50,019 nucleotides of DNA from an uncultured Pseudomonadota bacterium (GTDB lineage Bacteria; Myxococcota_A; Bradymonadia; Bradymonadales; GCA-2716585): the NCBI GenBank assembly GCA_937123825.1, contig CAKZKQ010000163.1:1-50019 (forward strand), written 5' to 3'. The translations under genes and the position numbers were made by a program. A model generated the notes under the pieces. It saw only the letters and a program-made list of their open reading frames with translations. It ran no database searches and had not been told where the DNA came from. This document shows, piece after piece, positions 33,278 through 40,511 of the stretch; positions within the stretch are counted from its first letter, which is position 1, and each line of letters begins with the position of its first letter.

Positions 33278-35553
33278 CACGGAGCCCTCCGCGTGGTAAA
33301 GCCCGGAGCCCGGACGATGGCGATCAACAGCGCTTGGATGTTGTGGTCTGCGGCGGCAAACTGAGCCTGAAGCTCGGCCAGCGCGCAGGCGTCTTCGGGG
33401 GTGTCCATGGCCCCCATTGTAAAGCGGTAGACCTGGGTGGCGAAGCAGTCGTGGGCGGCCTGGCTCTCGGCCAGAATGCGCGCCAACCCCGGCAGCGAGT
33501 CAAAGGGGGCCTGGGTGTCGGTGCGCAGTCCCTCGACGTCGGCCATGTCGCCGCTGGGATCGATGGGCTGGCCGTTCTCTTCGGTGCGCCAGCGCCCGAC
33601 CGGGTCAAAGCGCTCAAACCCAAAACCGACCTCGTCGATGTACTGGTGGCAGGAGCGGCAGGCGGGGTCGCTGCTGTGTTGGCGAAAGCGCTCGCGGGTG
33701 GTGGCGTTGGGGTCGATGTCCGGCACGCCGCCAGCGTTGGCGGGCGGGGCCCCAAAGGTCTGACACAGCAGTCGCTCGCGGACAAAGAGCCCGCGCAGCA
33801 CCGGCGAGGTCTGGTCGGAGTGTGCGGTGGATGCCAGGACGCTGCCGTGGCCAAGTATGCCCGCCCGGTGTCCCTGGGGGTAGGGCGTTTGTTGCAGCGC
33901 CGGGCCCTGGGACGCGGTGCCGTAGAAGCTGGCCAGCGCGTCGTTGGCGAAGGTGTAGTCGGCGGTCAGCAGCTCATCGTAGCGCTCGGTGCCGTCAAAG
34001 ATGACGTGGGTCACAAAGCGCCGGGTTTCATCGAGCATCGACTGTCGCACCTGGCGGTTGAAGTCGTGGTAGAGGTCGGGGTGCTTGTCGGCCGACAAAA
34101 CGCGCTCGATGCCCAGCCACTGGATGGCGAAGGTGCCCAGCAGGTCTTGTGCACGCGCGTCTGCCAGGAGGCGCCTGGCTTGGGCTTCGAGTTGGTCTGG
34201 GGTGTTCAGGTTGTTTTGCGCGGCGGCCTCAAAGAGGGCCGCGTCGGGCATGGTGCCCCAGAACATGTAGGAGAGGGCGGTGGCCGTCTCCCAGGGGGTC
34301 AGGCGGAAGTGGTCGCCAGCGGCGGTGCCAAGCTCGGTGCGGTAGAGAAAGTGCGGCGAGGAGAGCATGACCTGGAGTGCGACCATGAGCCCGTCGTTGA
34401 GGGTGTCCTGGGCGTCGATGAGGTCGGTGTAGCGGGTGACTTCGGGCTCGCCAAGTGGCCTGCGAAAGGCGCGCAGGCCAAAATCGGTCACAAACTGGCG
34501 CTTGCACGCGGCGTCGGCGCTCTGGGCAAGGCACGGGGCCAGCGCGTCGAGGTCCGCCACGGCGTTTTGCGCCAGCGTCTCGGCCGCGTTCATGTACTCT
34601 TCGACGTGGATCGCCGTGACGCGCCCGGTCTGGGCGTTGTTGTCAAAGGGGAAGTGGCTGGGGCGGTTCTCGGGGGGGAAATCGGCGGTGATGTCCCCCG
34701 GATCGTTGCCCGAGCCCGGCGCCGAGCACGAGACCGTCAGGCTGCTGTTGCGTCCCCCAAAGCCGTCATCGACGCCGTTGGGGTTGGCGGGGTCTGCGAT
34801 CCACTGGTTGTTGTTCAGCACAAACTTGTATTGGAGCGGTTGGTCGGTGGGCAGCGTCCGCTTGGTGATCCACACGCCCGCGTCGGCCATCCACGCCATC
34901 TCCCAGCCGCCCTCGGCCACCGACCCCGGCCAGCCGTTGAAGTCGCCCGCCACGTGCACCGAGCCGTGGTTCTGGCCGCCGGGATCAAAGACAAAGGTGT
35001 GCAGCCCACAAGGATCGTCGGTGCAGACGCTCTCCTGGCACGATTGCTGGGCAAAGTCGCAGTCAGCCACCGCCGAACACGTCCGCGTCACGCTCCCCAG
35101 CAGGTCTTTGACCGTGTTGGCATATTCGCGCCGTGTCAGCAGCCGCAGCCGCTGGGCGGCAAAGCGCGGCTCATCGCAGGCAATGGGCTGGTTGGGCGCT
35201 GGGAGCGTCAAGATGTAGCGCGCCAACGACTCGGCGCATGCCCCCACGCAGGCCCCGGTGTTGCCCAGCGGCATCGTCGCGTCGATAGAGGCCGTCAAAG
35301 CCTCAAGGCCGCGCTCCCAGCCCGCCACAGCGGGCGCCGTCATCCCTTGCCCCTCATCGCCGTGGCACGAGGCGCACAAGGTCAGATAGTCCGCGCGCGC
35401 TGCGACCATCTCTGGCGAGGGCTCCTGGGCGTTGTTCTGTGGTCCATCGGGGTCTTGCCCGACGTCCCGGCCGCCTCGGCCGCTGTCGCCGCATCCAAAG
35501 AGCGCCAGCGCCATCAAAGGCAGTGTCAATGAGGCTGTGAAGAGGCGTCTCAT
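33277..35553 (-). CDS. DUF1592-family lipoprotein with cytochrome c and CBM48-like insert (locus 2)
   Basis: A 758-residue lipoprotein (lipobox LFGC, Cys21). Near residue 60 a cytochrome c-like segment reads YLTLCASCHGDEGQGMTAP. DUF1587 follows (LRLLTRREYANTVKDLLG). It is interrupted by about 130 residues with HVAGDFNGWPG, a W-rich beta stretch and LPTDQPLQYKFVLNNNQW, the signature of CBM48/AMPK glycogen-binding domains. The DUF1587 end (EEYMNAAETLAQNAV), DUF1595 (GLRAFRRPLGEPEVTRY), DUF1592 (MLSSPHFLYRTELG) and DUF1588/1585 (ACRSCHQYIDEVGFG) then follow. The start at 35553 was chosen for the signal peptide; the frame is open 15 codons further. It is translationally coupled to the DUF1552 gene. 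Locus 1 lacks the cytochrome and the CBM insert. Confidence 0.84.
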   Translation of the reverse strand: MRRLFTASLTLPLMALALFGCGDSGRGGRDVGQDPDGPQNNAQEPSPEMVAARADYLTLCASCHGDEGQGMTAPAVAGWERGLEALTASIDATMPLGNTGACVGACAESLARYILTLPAPNQPIACDEPRFAAQRLRLLTRREYANTVKDLLGSVTRTCSAVADCDFAQQSCQESVCTDDPCGLHTFVFDPGGQNHGSVHVAGDFNGWPGSVAEGGWEMAWMADAGVWITKRTLPTDQPLQYKFVLNNNQWIADPANPNGVDDGFGGRNSSLTVSCSAPGSGNDPGDITADFPPENRPSHFPFDNNAQTGRVTAIHVEEYMNAAETLAQNAVADLDALAPCLAQSADAACKRQFVTDFGLRAFRRPLGEPEVTRYTDLIDAQDTLNDGLMVALQVMLSSPHFLYRTELGTAAGDHFRLTPWETATALSYMFWGTMPDAALFEAAAQNNLNTPDQLEAQARRLLADARAQDLLGTFAIQWLGIERVLSADKHPDLYHDFNRQVRQSMLDETRRFVTHVIFDGTERYDELLTADYTFANDALASFYGTASQGPALQQTPYPQGHRAGILGHGSVLASTAHSDQTSPVLRGLFVRERLLCQTFGAPPANAGGVPDIDPNATTRERFRQHSSDPACRSCHQYIDEVGFGFERFDPVGRWRTEENGQPIDPSGDMADVEGLRTDTQAPFDSLPGLARILAESQAAHDCFATQVYRFTMGAMDTPEDACALAELQAQFAAADHNIQALLIAIVRAPGFTTRRAP

Positions 35554-35929
35554 GATCTCTCTGGGCTGCCCTGGGCTGCGGGAGGGTGTGCTGCACACGC
35601 TGCCAACGCCAGGTTTGTGGGTATTCTACCATCTTTTGTGCATGCAAGATGTGTGCGCTGCCCGATGCCCGTATCATCGGGCAGTGGGGTGTTGAGTTTT
35701 GCAACGCCTGCGTGCAGGCGCGTTGTTTATGGCAACCTTTTGCGTCGATGGACCCGATCAAACCCCAGGTTCATCTTGGTGCTGGCCTCGGTCCTGATTT
35801 ATGCATGTGTTTCAAGTGTGTTGGGGTCTTTGGAGTGTCCAGCGGGCGTCCAGCACAAAAAGCGGGGGCATGAGGGGGCGGCAGCCCCCAGTGAAGACTG
35901 TCCTTGCGATGATATGGAGGTGAGTTGAG
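35554..35929. other. Divergent intergenic region with tandem hairpins
   Basis: This 376-bp gap separates the leftward DUF1592 operon from the rightward HAD gene. It carries the two hairpins at 35658-35725. Promoters for both genes should lie here; a possible -10 on the minus strand is TAGAAT (35623-35628), but no matching -35 stands out. Confidence 0.45.
35658..35725. repeat. Two adjacent hairpins in a divergent promoter region
   Basis: CTGCCCGATG (35658-35667) pairs with CATCGGGCAG (35675-35684), a perfect 10-bp stem with a 7-nt loop. CAACGCCTGC (35702-35711) pairs with GCAGGCGCGTTG (35714-35725) with a 2-nt bulge. They could be operators or leader structures. A remnant terminator is less likely, as GAGTTTTGC is the only T-rich part. 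Confidence 0.45.
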
Positions 35930-36619
35930 ATGGGTCGTGTGCTCTTGTTCGACATCGACGGAACGTTGCTCAGCACCCAGGGCGTGGGGCGCCGGGCCAT
36001 GCGCGAGGCCTTTGACGCCTTCTGCGGCGTGCCCACCGCGCTCGACAACGTCTCATTTGGGGGCATGACCGATCGCGGCCTTGCACGCCTGGGGCTCCAG
36101 GCCGCCAGCGCGCCCGACACCGAAGAGGCCATCGACGGCCTGCTGGAGTGCTACATTGGCTGTCTGACTCGGGCCATGGTCGATGCGCCGCCGTGCATCA
36201 TCCACCCCGGCGTGCACGACATCTTGGAGAAAGTCTCGGGGGTGCCCGGCGTGGCCGTCGGCGTGGCGACCGGAAACATTGAGGCGGGCGCCATGCAGAA
36301 GCTCCGCCACGGCGGTCTGGATCACTGGTTTGCCTTTGGAGGCTACGGCAGCGACCACGAGATCCGCGCGGAACTCTTGCGGGCAGGTTGGCACCGAGGG
36401 GCCGCGCAGCTGGGCAAAGACCCCGAAGCGTGCGACGTGGTCGTCATTGGCGACACCCCCCGCGACGTCTCCGCCGCCCACGCCATCGGCGCCCTGTGCA
36501 TCACCGTCACCACAGGGACTTACGACGCCGACGCCCTCCACCAGGCCGGGGCCGATCAGGTGGTCGTCGACCTGACCGATCCCCGCGTGCCCGGCTGGCT
36601 TCTTGGCGAAGGTGCTTAG
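35930..36619 (+). CDS. HAD-superfamily phosphatase (phosphoglycolate phosphatase-like)
   Basis: A 229-residue enzyme. Motif I is LLFDIDGTLL (nucleophile D8, acid D10), motif II VATGN, motif III the lysine/arginine region before DVVVIGDTPRD, and motif IV is GDTPRD (metal-binding aspartates). A helical cap of about 65 residues sits between motifs I and II (subfamily IA). Such enzymes dephosphorylate small phosphate esters such as phosphoglycolate; the substrate is not determined. GGAGGTGA lies 6 nt before ATG. Its stop overlaps that of the convergent sirtuin gene by 4 bp. Confidence 0.85.
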   Translation: MGRVLLFDIDGTLLSTQGVGRRAMREAFDAFCGVPTALDNVSFGGMTDRGLARLGLQAASAPDTEEAIDGLLECYIGCLTRAMVDAPPCIIHPGVHDILEKVSGVPGVAVGVATGNIEAGAMQKLRHGGLDHWFAFGGYGSDHEIRAELLRAGWHRGAAQLGKDPEACDVVVIGDTPRDVSAAHAIGALCITVTTGTYDADALHQAGADQVVVDLTDPRVPGWLLGEGA

Positions 36620-37329
36620 AGCCCTTCGCAAAGGAGCTTCATGGCCTCTTCAGCGGTCATCCGCATCGTCACATCGTAGATGTCCGACAATGGGGTCGCC
36701 TCCGGGTTGACCTCCACCAGAGTGGCGCCGGCCTGCTTGGCCACCACCGGCATCTGCGCCGCAGGGTAGACCACCGCCGAGGTGCCGATCGACACCAGCA
36801 AGTCACAGGTCGTCAGCGCCGCCGCCGCCATCTGGATGGCCTTCTCATTGAGGGCGTCGCCAAACCAGGTGATGTCCGGACGCCACCAGTGGCCCGCAGG
36901 CGCGCGCAGCGCCGTCAGCGGCACATCAAAGTTCTCCACCGTCGAACCATCCGGCGCCCGCAAGCGCCACAAGCTGCCGTGCAGCTCAATGACCTCTTTG
37001 CTGCCCGCCTTCTGGTGCAGCCCGTCGATGTTCTGGGTCACCACAGTCACGCGCCGCTGGCCATCCTCCCCGCAGCGCGCGATCGCCCGGTGGGCGTCGT
37101 TGGGCTCGCACCCTGCCACCGCAGTTCGCCGCACATTGTGAAACTCCCAGACGCGCTCGGGCTCTTTGTCAAAAGCCTCCTGACAGGCGCACTCCTGCCA
37201 GTTGTACTGGCTCCAGGTGCCGCCCTTGCCGCGGTAGGTGGGGATGCCGCTGGCGGCCGACAGGCCCGCCCCGGTGAAGAAGAGCACGCGCTTGAAGTCC
37301 TTGATGCGCACATCGGTGTTCTGGCTCAT
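36616..37329 (-). CDS. Sirtuin-like NAD-dependent deacylase lacking zinc cysteines
   Basis: A 237-residue Sir2-family protein. NAD-binding motifs are intact: GAGLSAASGIPTYRG (20-34), TQNIDGLHQKAG (98-109), the catalytic base H117 in ELHGS, and the C-terminal SIGTSAVVYPA and VEVNPE. The small zinc module between RLRAP and WWRPDITWFGD has no cysteine at all, whereas the usual family has four in two C-x2-4-C pairs. The YxxR motif that marks desuccinylases is HNVR here (Arg67 kept, Tyr replaced). It may deacylate proteins or use NAD for something else. AAGGAG is 9 nt before the ATG. The palindrome at 37364-37378 may control it. Confidence 0.8.
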   Translation of the reverse strand: MSQNTDVRIKDFKRVLFFTGAGLSAASGIPTYRGKGGTWSQYNWQECACQEAFDKEPERVWEFHNVRRTAVAGCEPNDAHRAIARCGEDGQRRVTVVTQNIDGLHQKAGSKEVIELHGSLWRLRAPDGSTVENFDVPLTALRAPAGHWWRPDITWFGDALNEKAIQMAAAALTTCDLLVSIGTSAVVYPAAQMPVVAKQAGATLVEVNPEATPLSDIYDVTMRMTAEEAMKLLCEGL

Positions 37330-37863
37330 GATGGATCTCCTTGTGCTGAGGTCATTGCGACAAAGGCCAATATGGCCTGGCCACGACCTCAAAAGTGGCG
37401 TCGCTGTCTGCCTTCATTGAGCAGCGCTCGCCATGATTGATTTCGACGCGCGCGGAGACGTCGAAGTGTGCACGCCAGCACCTGTTGCGCCGGTCATGCG
37501 GTGGGGTCCCGAACGCCGTATGGCTTTGGGACGACTTGGTTAAGCACGGTTTGGTCTGCTGGCAAATGCCGCCCGGTGTGGCCACCATGGTTTGTGGTGG
37601 ACCGCAACATGGATCGCTGTGTTTCCATGGCGGACCGATGCGCACAAAACGCTCGGCGATCCCGTCCGTACGGCATGCACTGCCTCTTTAGACGCTTTCT
37701 TACGGCGTCGGGAGGTTTGACATTAGATTTGGGCCTGTCCAGGCTTGGCGTTGTTGAAGTCTGCATTTGCCATCGGGGGTTGATTGCCCCATGTGCGGCG
37801 CCGTGGTTGGCGGCGAGCTTGGTTTGTGTGGCTCTCGACGTGCAATGGAGCGCAGAGGTGGCG
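37330..37863. other. Divergent intergenic region
   Basis: This 534-bp gap separates the sirtuin (minus) from the ketopantoate-reductase-like gene (plus). It holds the palindrome at 37364-37378, and a TTGACA at about 37717-37722 that could be a -35 for the rightward gene, though no -10 fits well. The open frame running from 37468 into the next gene has no protein-like features before 37864. Confidence 0.4.
37364..37378. promoter_or_regulatory. Palindrome upstream of the sirtuin gene
   Basis: AGGCCA-ATA-TGGCCT is a perfect inverted repeat 35 bp before the sirtuin start, a plausible operator. Short palindromes arise by chance in high-GC DNA, so confidence is limited. Confidence 0.3.
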
Positions 37864-38844
37864 ATGAAGATTTTGATTGTGGGCGCCGGGGCGGTGGGGT
37901 TGGTGTACGGGCGGCATCTGGCGCTGGGCGGCGCTGAGGTCTCCTTTCTGGTCAAACCCAAATACGCCGAAGATTGCCGCAAAGGGTTTGCGCTCTACCC
38001 GCTCAACAAAGGTCGGACGGCGCCCGCAGAGCGCTTTGAGGGCTTTGGGGTCTGCACCAGCGCCCAGGAGGCCGGTCAGCACAGTTGGGACATGATCTGG
38101 CTGTGCGTCTCTTCGACGGCGCTGCGCGCGGGGGATTGGCTCAAGGAGTTGTTGGCGGTGCGCGGCCAGGCGGTCGTGGTGGGTATGCAGCCCGGCGTGG
38201 AAGACCGCGCCCACGTCTTGCAGTGGTGCCCAGAGGAAAAGCTGGTCTGGGGGCTCATCTCAATGATCAGCTACCAGAGCCCGCTGCCCGGAGAGGATCG
38301 TGGTGAGGGGGTGGCGTACTGGTTTCCGCCGCTGGGCCCGAGCCCGTTTGGCGGTGCGCAGGCCAAGGCGGTGGTCAAGGCGCTCAAGGTCGGGGGTTGT
38401 CCGGCCAAGGTCTCCAAGAACATCACCAGTCAGGGCAACCTGGGGGCGGCGGCGTTCATCCCACAGATCGCGGCGCTCGAAGGGGCAGGGTGGCGCTTTG
38501 ACGGCCTGCGCCAGGGGCCCTGGTTGGGGCTGAGCTGTGAGGCGGCGCGGCAGTCCGTGGCGGTGGTGGCGGCCCAGGAGGGGATCAAGGTGCCCTTTGG
38601 GGCGGCCTTCTTGAGGCCGCTGCCCATGAAGGTGTTGGTGCGCGTGGCGCCGTGGGTGATCCCGTTGCCGTTGGAGGTCTATTTGAAGTACCACTTTGTC
38701 AAAGTGGGCGATCAGACCCGCGACATGTTGGGCACCTACGCCAGGCTAGGCAAGACGCACAGTTTGCCCGTGAACGCGATCGAGGCGCTGCGCGGCCGTG
38801 CGCTTGGCGCTGTCCCAAAAGCCGCTTTGTTGACGGAAGGTTGA
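37864..38844 (+). CDS. Ketopantoate-reductase-like oxidoreductase
   Basis: A 326-residue protein. The N-terminus KILIVGAGAVGLVYGRHLAL is a Rossmann NAD(P)-binding fold with GxGxxG, as in PanE/ApbA ketopantoate reductases. The central part has DMIWLCVSSTAL and VVVGMQPGVEDR, matching the family's second strand set. The C-terminal half has AKVSKNITSQGNLGAA, where PanE normally has its substrate lysine and asparagine, but the context is different. True 2-dehydropantoate activity is therefore unsure. AGAGGTGG precedes ATG 37864. Its stop lies 3 bp before the next start, so the two genes form an operon. Confidence 0.72.
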   Translation: MKILIVGAGAVGLVYGRHLALGGAEVSFLVKPKYAEDCRKGFALYPLNKGRTAPAERFEGFGVCTSAQEAGQHSWDMIWLCVSSTALRAGDWLKELLAVRGQAVVVGMQPGVEDRAHVLQWCPEEKLVWGLISMISYQSPLPGEDRGEGVAYWFPPLGPSPFGGAQAKAVVKALKVGGCPAKVSKNITSQGNLGAAAFIPQIAALEGAGWRFDGLRQGPWLGLSCEAARQSVAVVAAQEGIKVPFGAAFLRPLPMKVLVRVAPWVIPLPLEVYLKYHFVKVGDQTRDMLGTYARLGKTHSLPVNAIEALRGRALGAVPKAALLTEG

Positions 38845-38847
38845 GCG

Positions 38848-40101
38848 ATGCACGATGCGCGTCCGCGCAAAGCAGGTCAGGTTTACATTGCGCTGGGCGC
38901 CGTGCTCTGCGCCGTGTCCACAGTCTTGTTGTGGTCCGCCGCTGCGGCCGCCAACATCGCCGCCTCGCAGCGGATGCCCGCCGAGCTTGTCGGCCCCCAC
39001 GCCATCCGGCCCACGCCGCTTGAGGTGCGCTCAGAGCGGTTGACCTTTGACTGCCACCAGCACCAGGGCGAGCCCGACTGCGACTTTGTGGCCCTCTACC
39101 AGATCGCCAACCCCACCGACACCGTTCAGGGGGTCACGGCGGCCTTTTACGGGGTCGGCGTGCGCCAGGTCGAGGCGACCTTGGATGGTCGCTCGGTCCT
39201 CAAGCCGCTGCGCCCCCACCAGCGCACGGCCCTGGACATGTTGGTGGTTCAGGCTGAGTCCGCCATTGCCCCTCTGTCTGGGGTGGCCCCCACCGATCGT
39301 CGCGGCGTGGAGGTGGACCGCGTTGGGATGGACTTTGAGGTGGCGCCCGGCGCCAGCGGCCAACTGCGCGTGTCTGGAAAGATCAAGCCGGGTCGGTTTT
39401 TTCGCCCCCCTGGTTTGATCAAGCCCGCGCCGAGCGCGCGTCATGCGCTGCTGGGCACCCAGAAACCCTCTGTCGTTCACTACGATGTGGACTATCTGCT
39501 CTCTCCGCTCAAGACCTGGGCGGCGGTGGGGCCCATTGAGATCGAGGTCCGTCACCCCGCCGACTGGTCCATGCGCGGGGGCGTGATGGAGGTGGGCCAG
39601 TGGCGCCAGCGCCCTCAAAACGCCGATTGGTCTGTCCGCACCGAGAAAAACCAGCGGATCCACCGCTTGAACACCCACGTGGACGCCGGGGCGCGGCTCT
39701 ACCTGCACTTTGGGCGCTTTGCCAGCGCCTTTTATCACGGCGGGCCGCTGCTGGGGGCCGGGTTTGAGCTTGGAGGAGGTGATGGGGTGATGGTGCGCGG
39801 GGGCTGGGAGGTGGCGGCGCCCTCGTGGGTGCTCTACGAGTTGAGCCTCCAGTCCAATCTGGACGACACCGCCACGGGCGCGTTTGTGCTCAAAGCGGCC
39901 GCGCCTCAGGTCTACGTCATCCCATCGATGGCGTTGGGGGCGGGCGCCGTGGGGCGACGCCGCACAGGTCAGCTTCAGCCCGGCGGGCGCCTGCACTTTG
40001 ACGTGCACCACACCTTTGGGGCGTTGGTGCTCCTGTGGGACTTCTATCCAGGCGCCAGGGACGGCTCAGATCTCTTGTTGATGGGGCAGTTGAGCTTCTA
40101 G
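38848..40101 (+). CDS. Membrane-anchored periplasmic protein of unknown function
   Basis: A 417-residue protein with one hydrophobic helix (about 12-38) that anchors or exports it. The rest is beta-rich: LTFDCHQHQGEPDCDF begins the mature domain, and strand-like segments with aromatic ends (ARLYLHFGRFASAFYHGG, APSWVLYELSLQSNLDD, ALVLLWDFYPGARD) run to the C-terminus, which resembles the barrel or jelly-roll ends of outer-surface proteins. No family recognised. It is the second gene of the pair with the reductase-like gene, whose stop is 3 bp upstream. The mobile-like element starts just before its stop codon's last bases. Confidence 0.6.
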   Translation: MHDARPRKAGQVYIALGAVLCAVSTVLLWSAAAAANIAASQRMPAELVGPHAIRPTPLEVRSERLTFDCHQHQGEPDCDFVALYQIANPTDTVQGVTAAFYGVGVRQVEATLDGRSVLKPLRPHQRTALDMLVVQAESAIAPLSGVAPTDRRGVEVDRVGMDFEVAPGASGQLRVSGKIKPGRFFRPPGLIKPAPSARHALLGTQKPSVVHYDVDYLLSPLKTWAAVGPIEIEVRHPADWSMRGGVMEVGQWRQRPQNADWSVRTEKNQRIHRLNTHVDAGARLYLHFGRFASAFYHGGPLLGAGFELGGGDGVMVRGGWEVAAPSWVLYELSLQSNLDDTATGAFVLKAAAPQVYVIPSMALGAGAVGRRRTGQLQPGGRLHFDVHHTFGALVLLWDFYPGARDGSDLLLMGQLSF

Positions 40102-40257
40102 GGCGTGTTTGCAAAATGGGACCGAGACAGGCGAGCCCGATGGCATCGAGGCCGAGGAGGCGAGCGCAGACGAACTGGAGGTTCGTCGAGCATCGACGAC
40201 GACGGGATCGATGTCATCGGGCCGCATGTCGATGGGAGATTTTGCAAACACGCCCTA
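40099..40257. mobile_element. 159-bp MITE-like palindromic element
   Basis: Perfect 19-bp terminal inverted repeats TAGGGCGTGTTTGCAAAAT (40099-40117) and its reverse complement (40239-40257) bound the element. Both outer edges show TA, consistent with a TA target duplication as made by IS630/Tc1-type transposases. The inside is also folded: GCCCGATGGCATCGA is nearly complementary to TCGATGTCATCGGGC (14 of 15), and GACGAAC pairs with GTTCGTC around TGGAG. No transposase gene is inside, so it would be non-autonomous. The left end supplies the stop codon of the upstream gene, which suggests insertion at its 3' end. Confidence 0.65.
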
Positions 40258-40511
40258 AGTACGGGTGCTATGATGCACAAAAGGCACGGATTGACCTGCT
40301 CTGGTCAGGGCGAGTAGATTGAAGGTGTATTTTGGCTGCATCCAGCGCGATCCTGAGAGCGTCGCCTGGGATGACATGTGGCCTTGATGCGGTCGCACCC
40401 GATCAAAAAATCATCGGTGGCGTTCAAAGTCATCCGACGGTGATTTCTATGGGCAGACGCGACCCAGCGCAAGTCGTGTGTTGGCGCAACACGGCTTTCA
40501 GGTAGGACGAG
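40102..40511. other. Intergenic region before the Ser/Thr kinase
   Basis: This 410-bp gap is occupied in its first part by the palindromic element at 40099-40257. The second part (40258-40511) leads to the kinase; I see no clear promoter boxes and no gene there. Confidence 0.4.

Noticed and set aside
33334..35532. 732-codon open frame on the plus strand opposite the locus 2 DUF1592 gene
   Set aside because: It is the antisense shadow of a gene with clear family motifs; the translation is low-complexity, rich in Val/Gly/Arg, with no domain.
40105..40317. 70-codon open frame inside and beyond the MITE-like element
   Set aside because: Too short, basic and without motif; no transposase signature.
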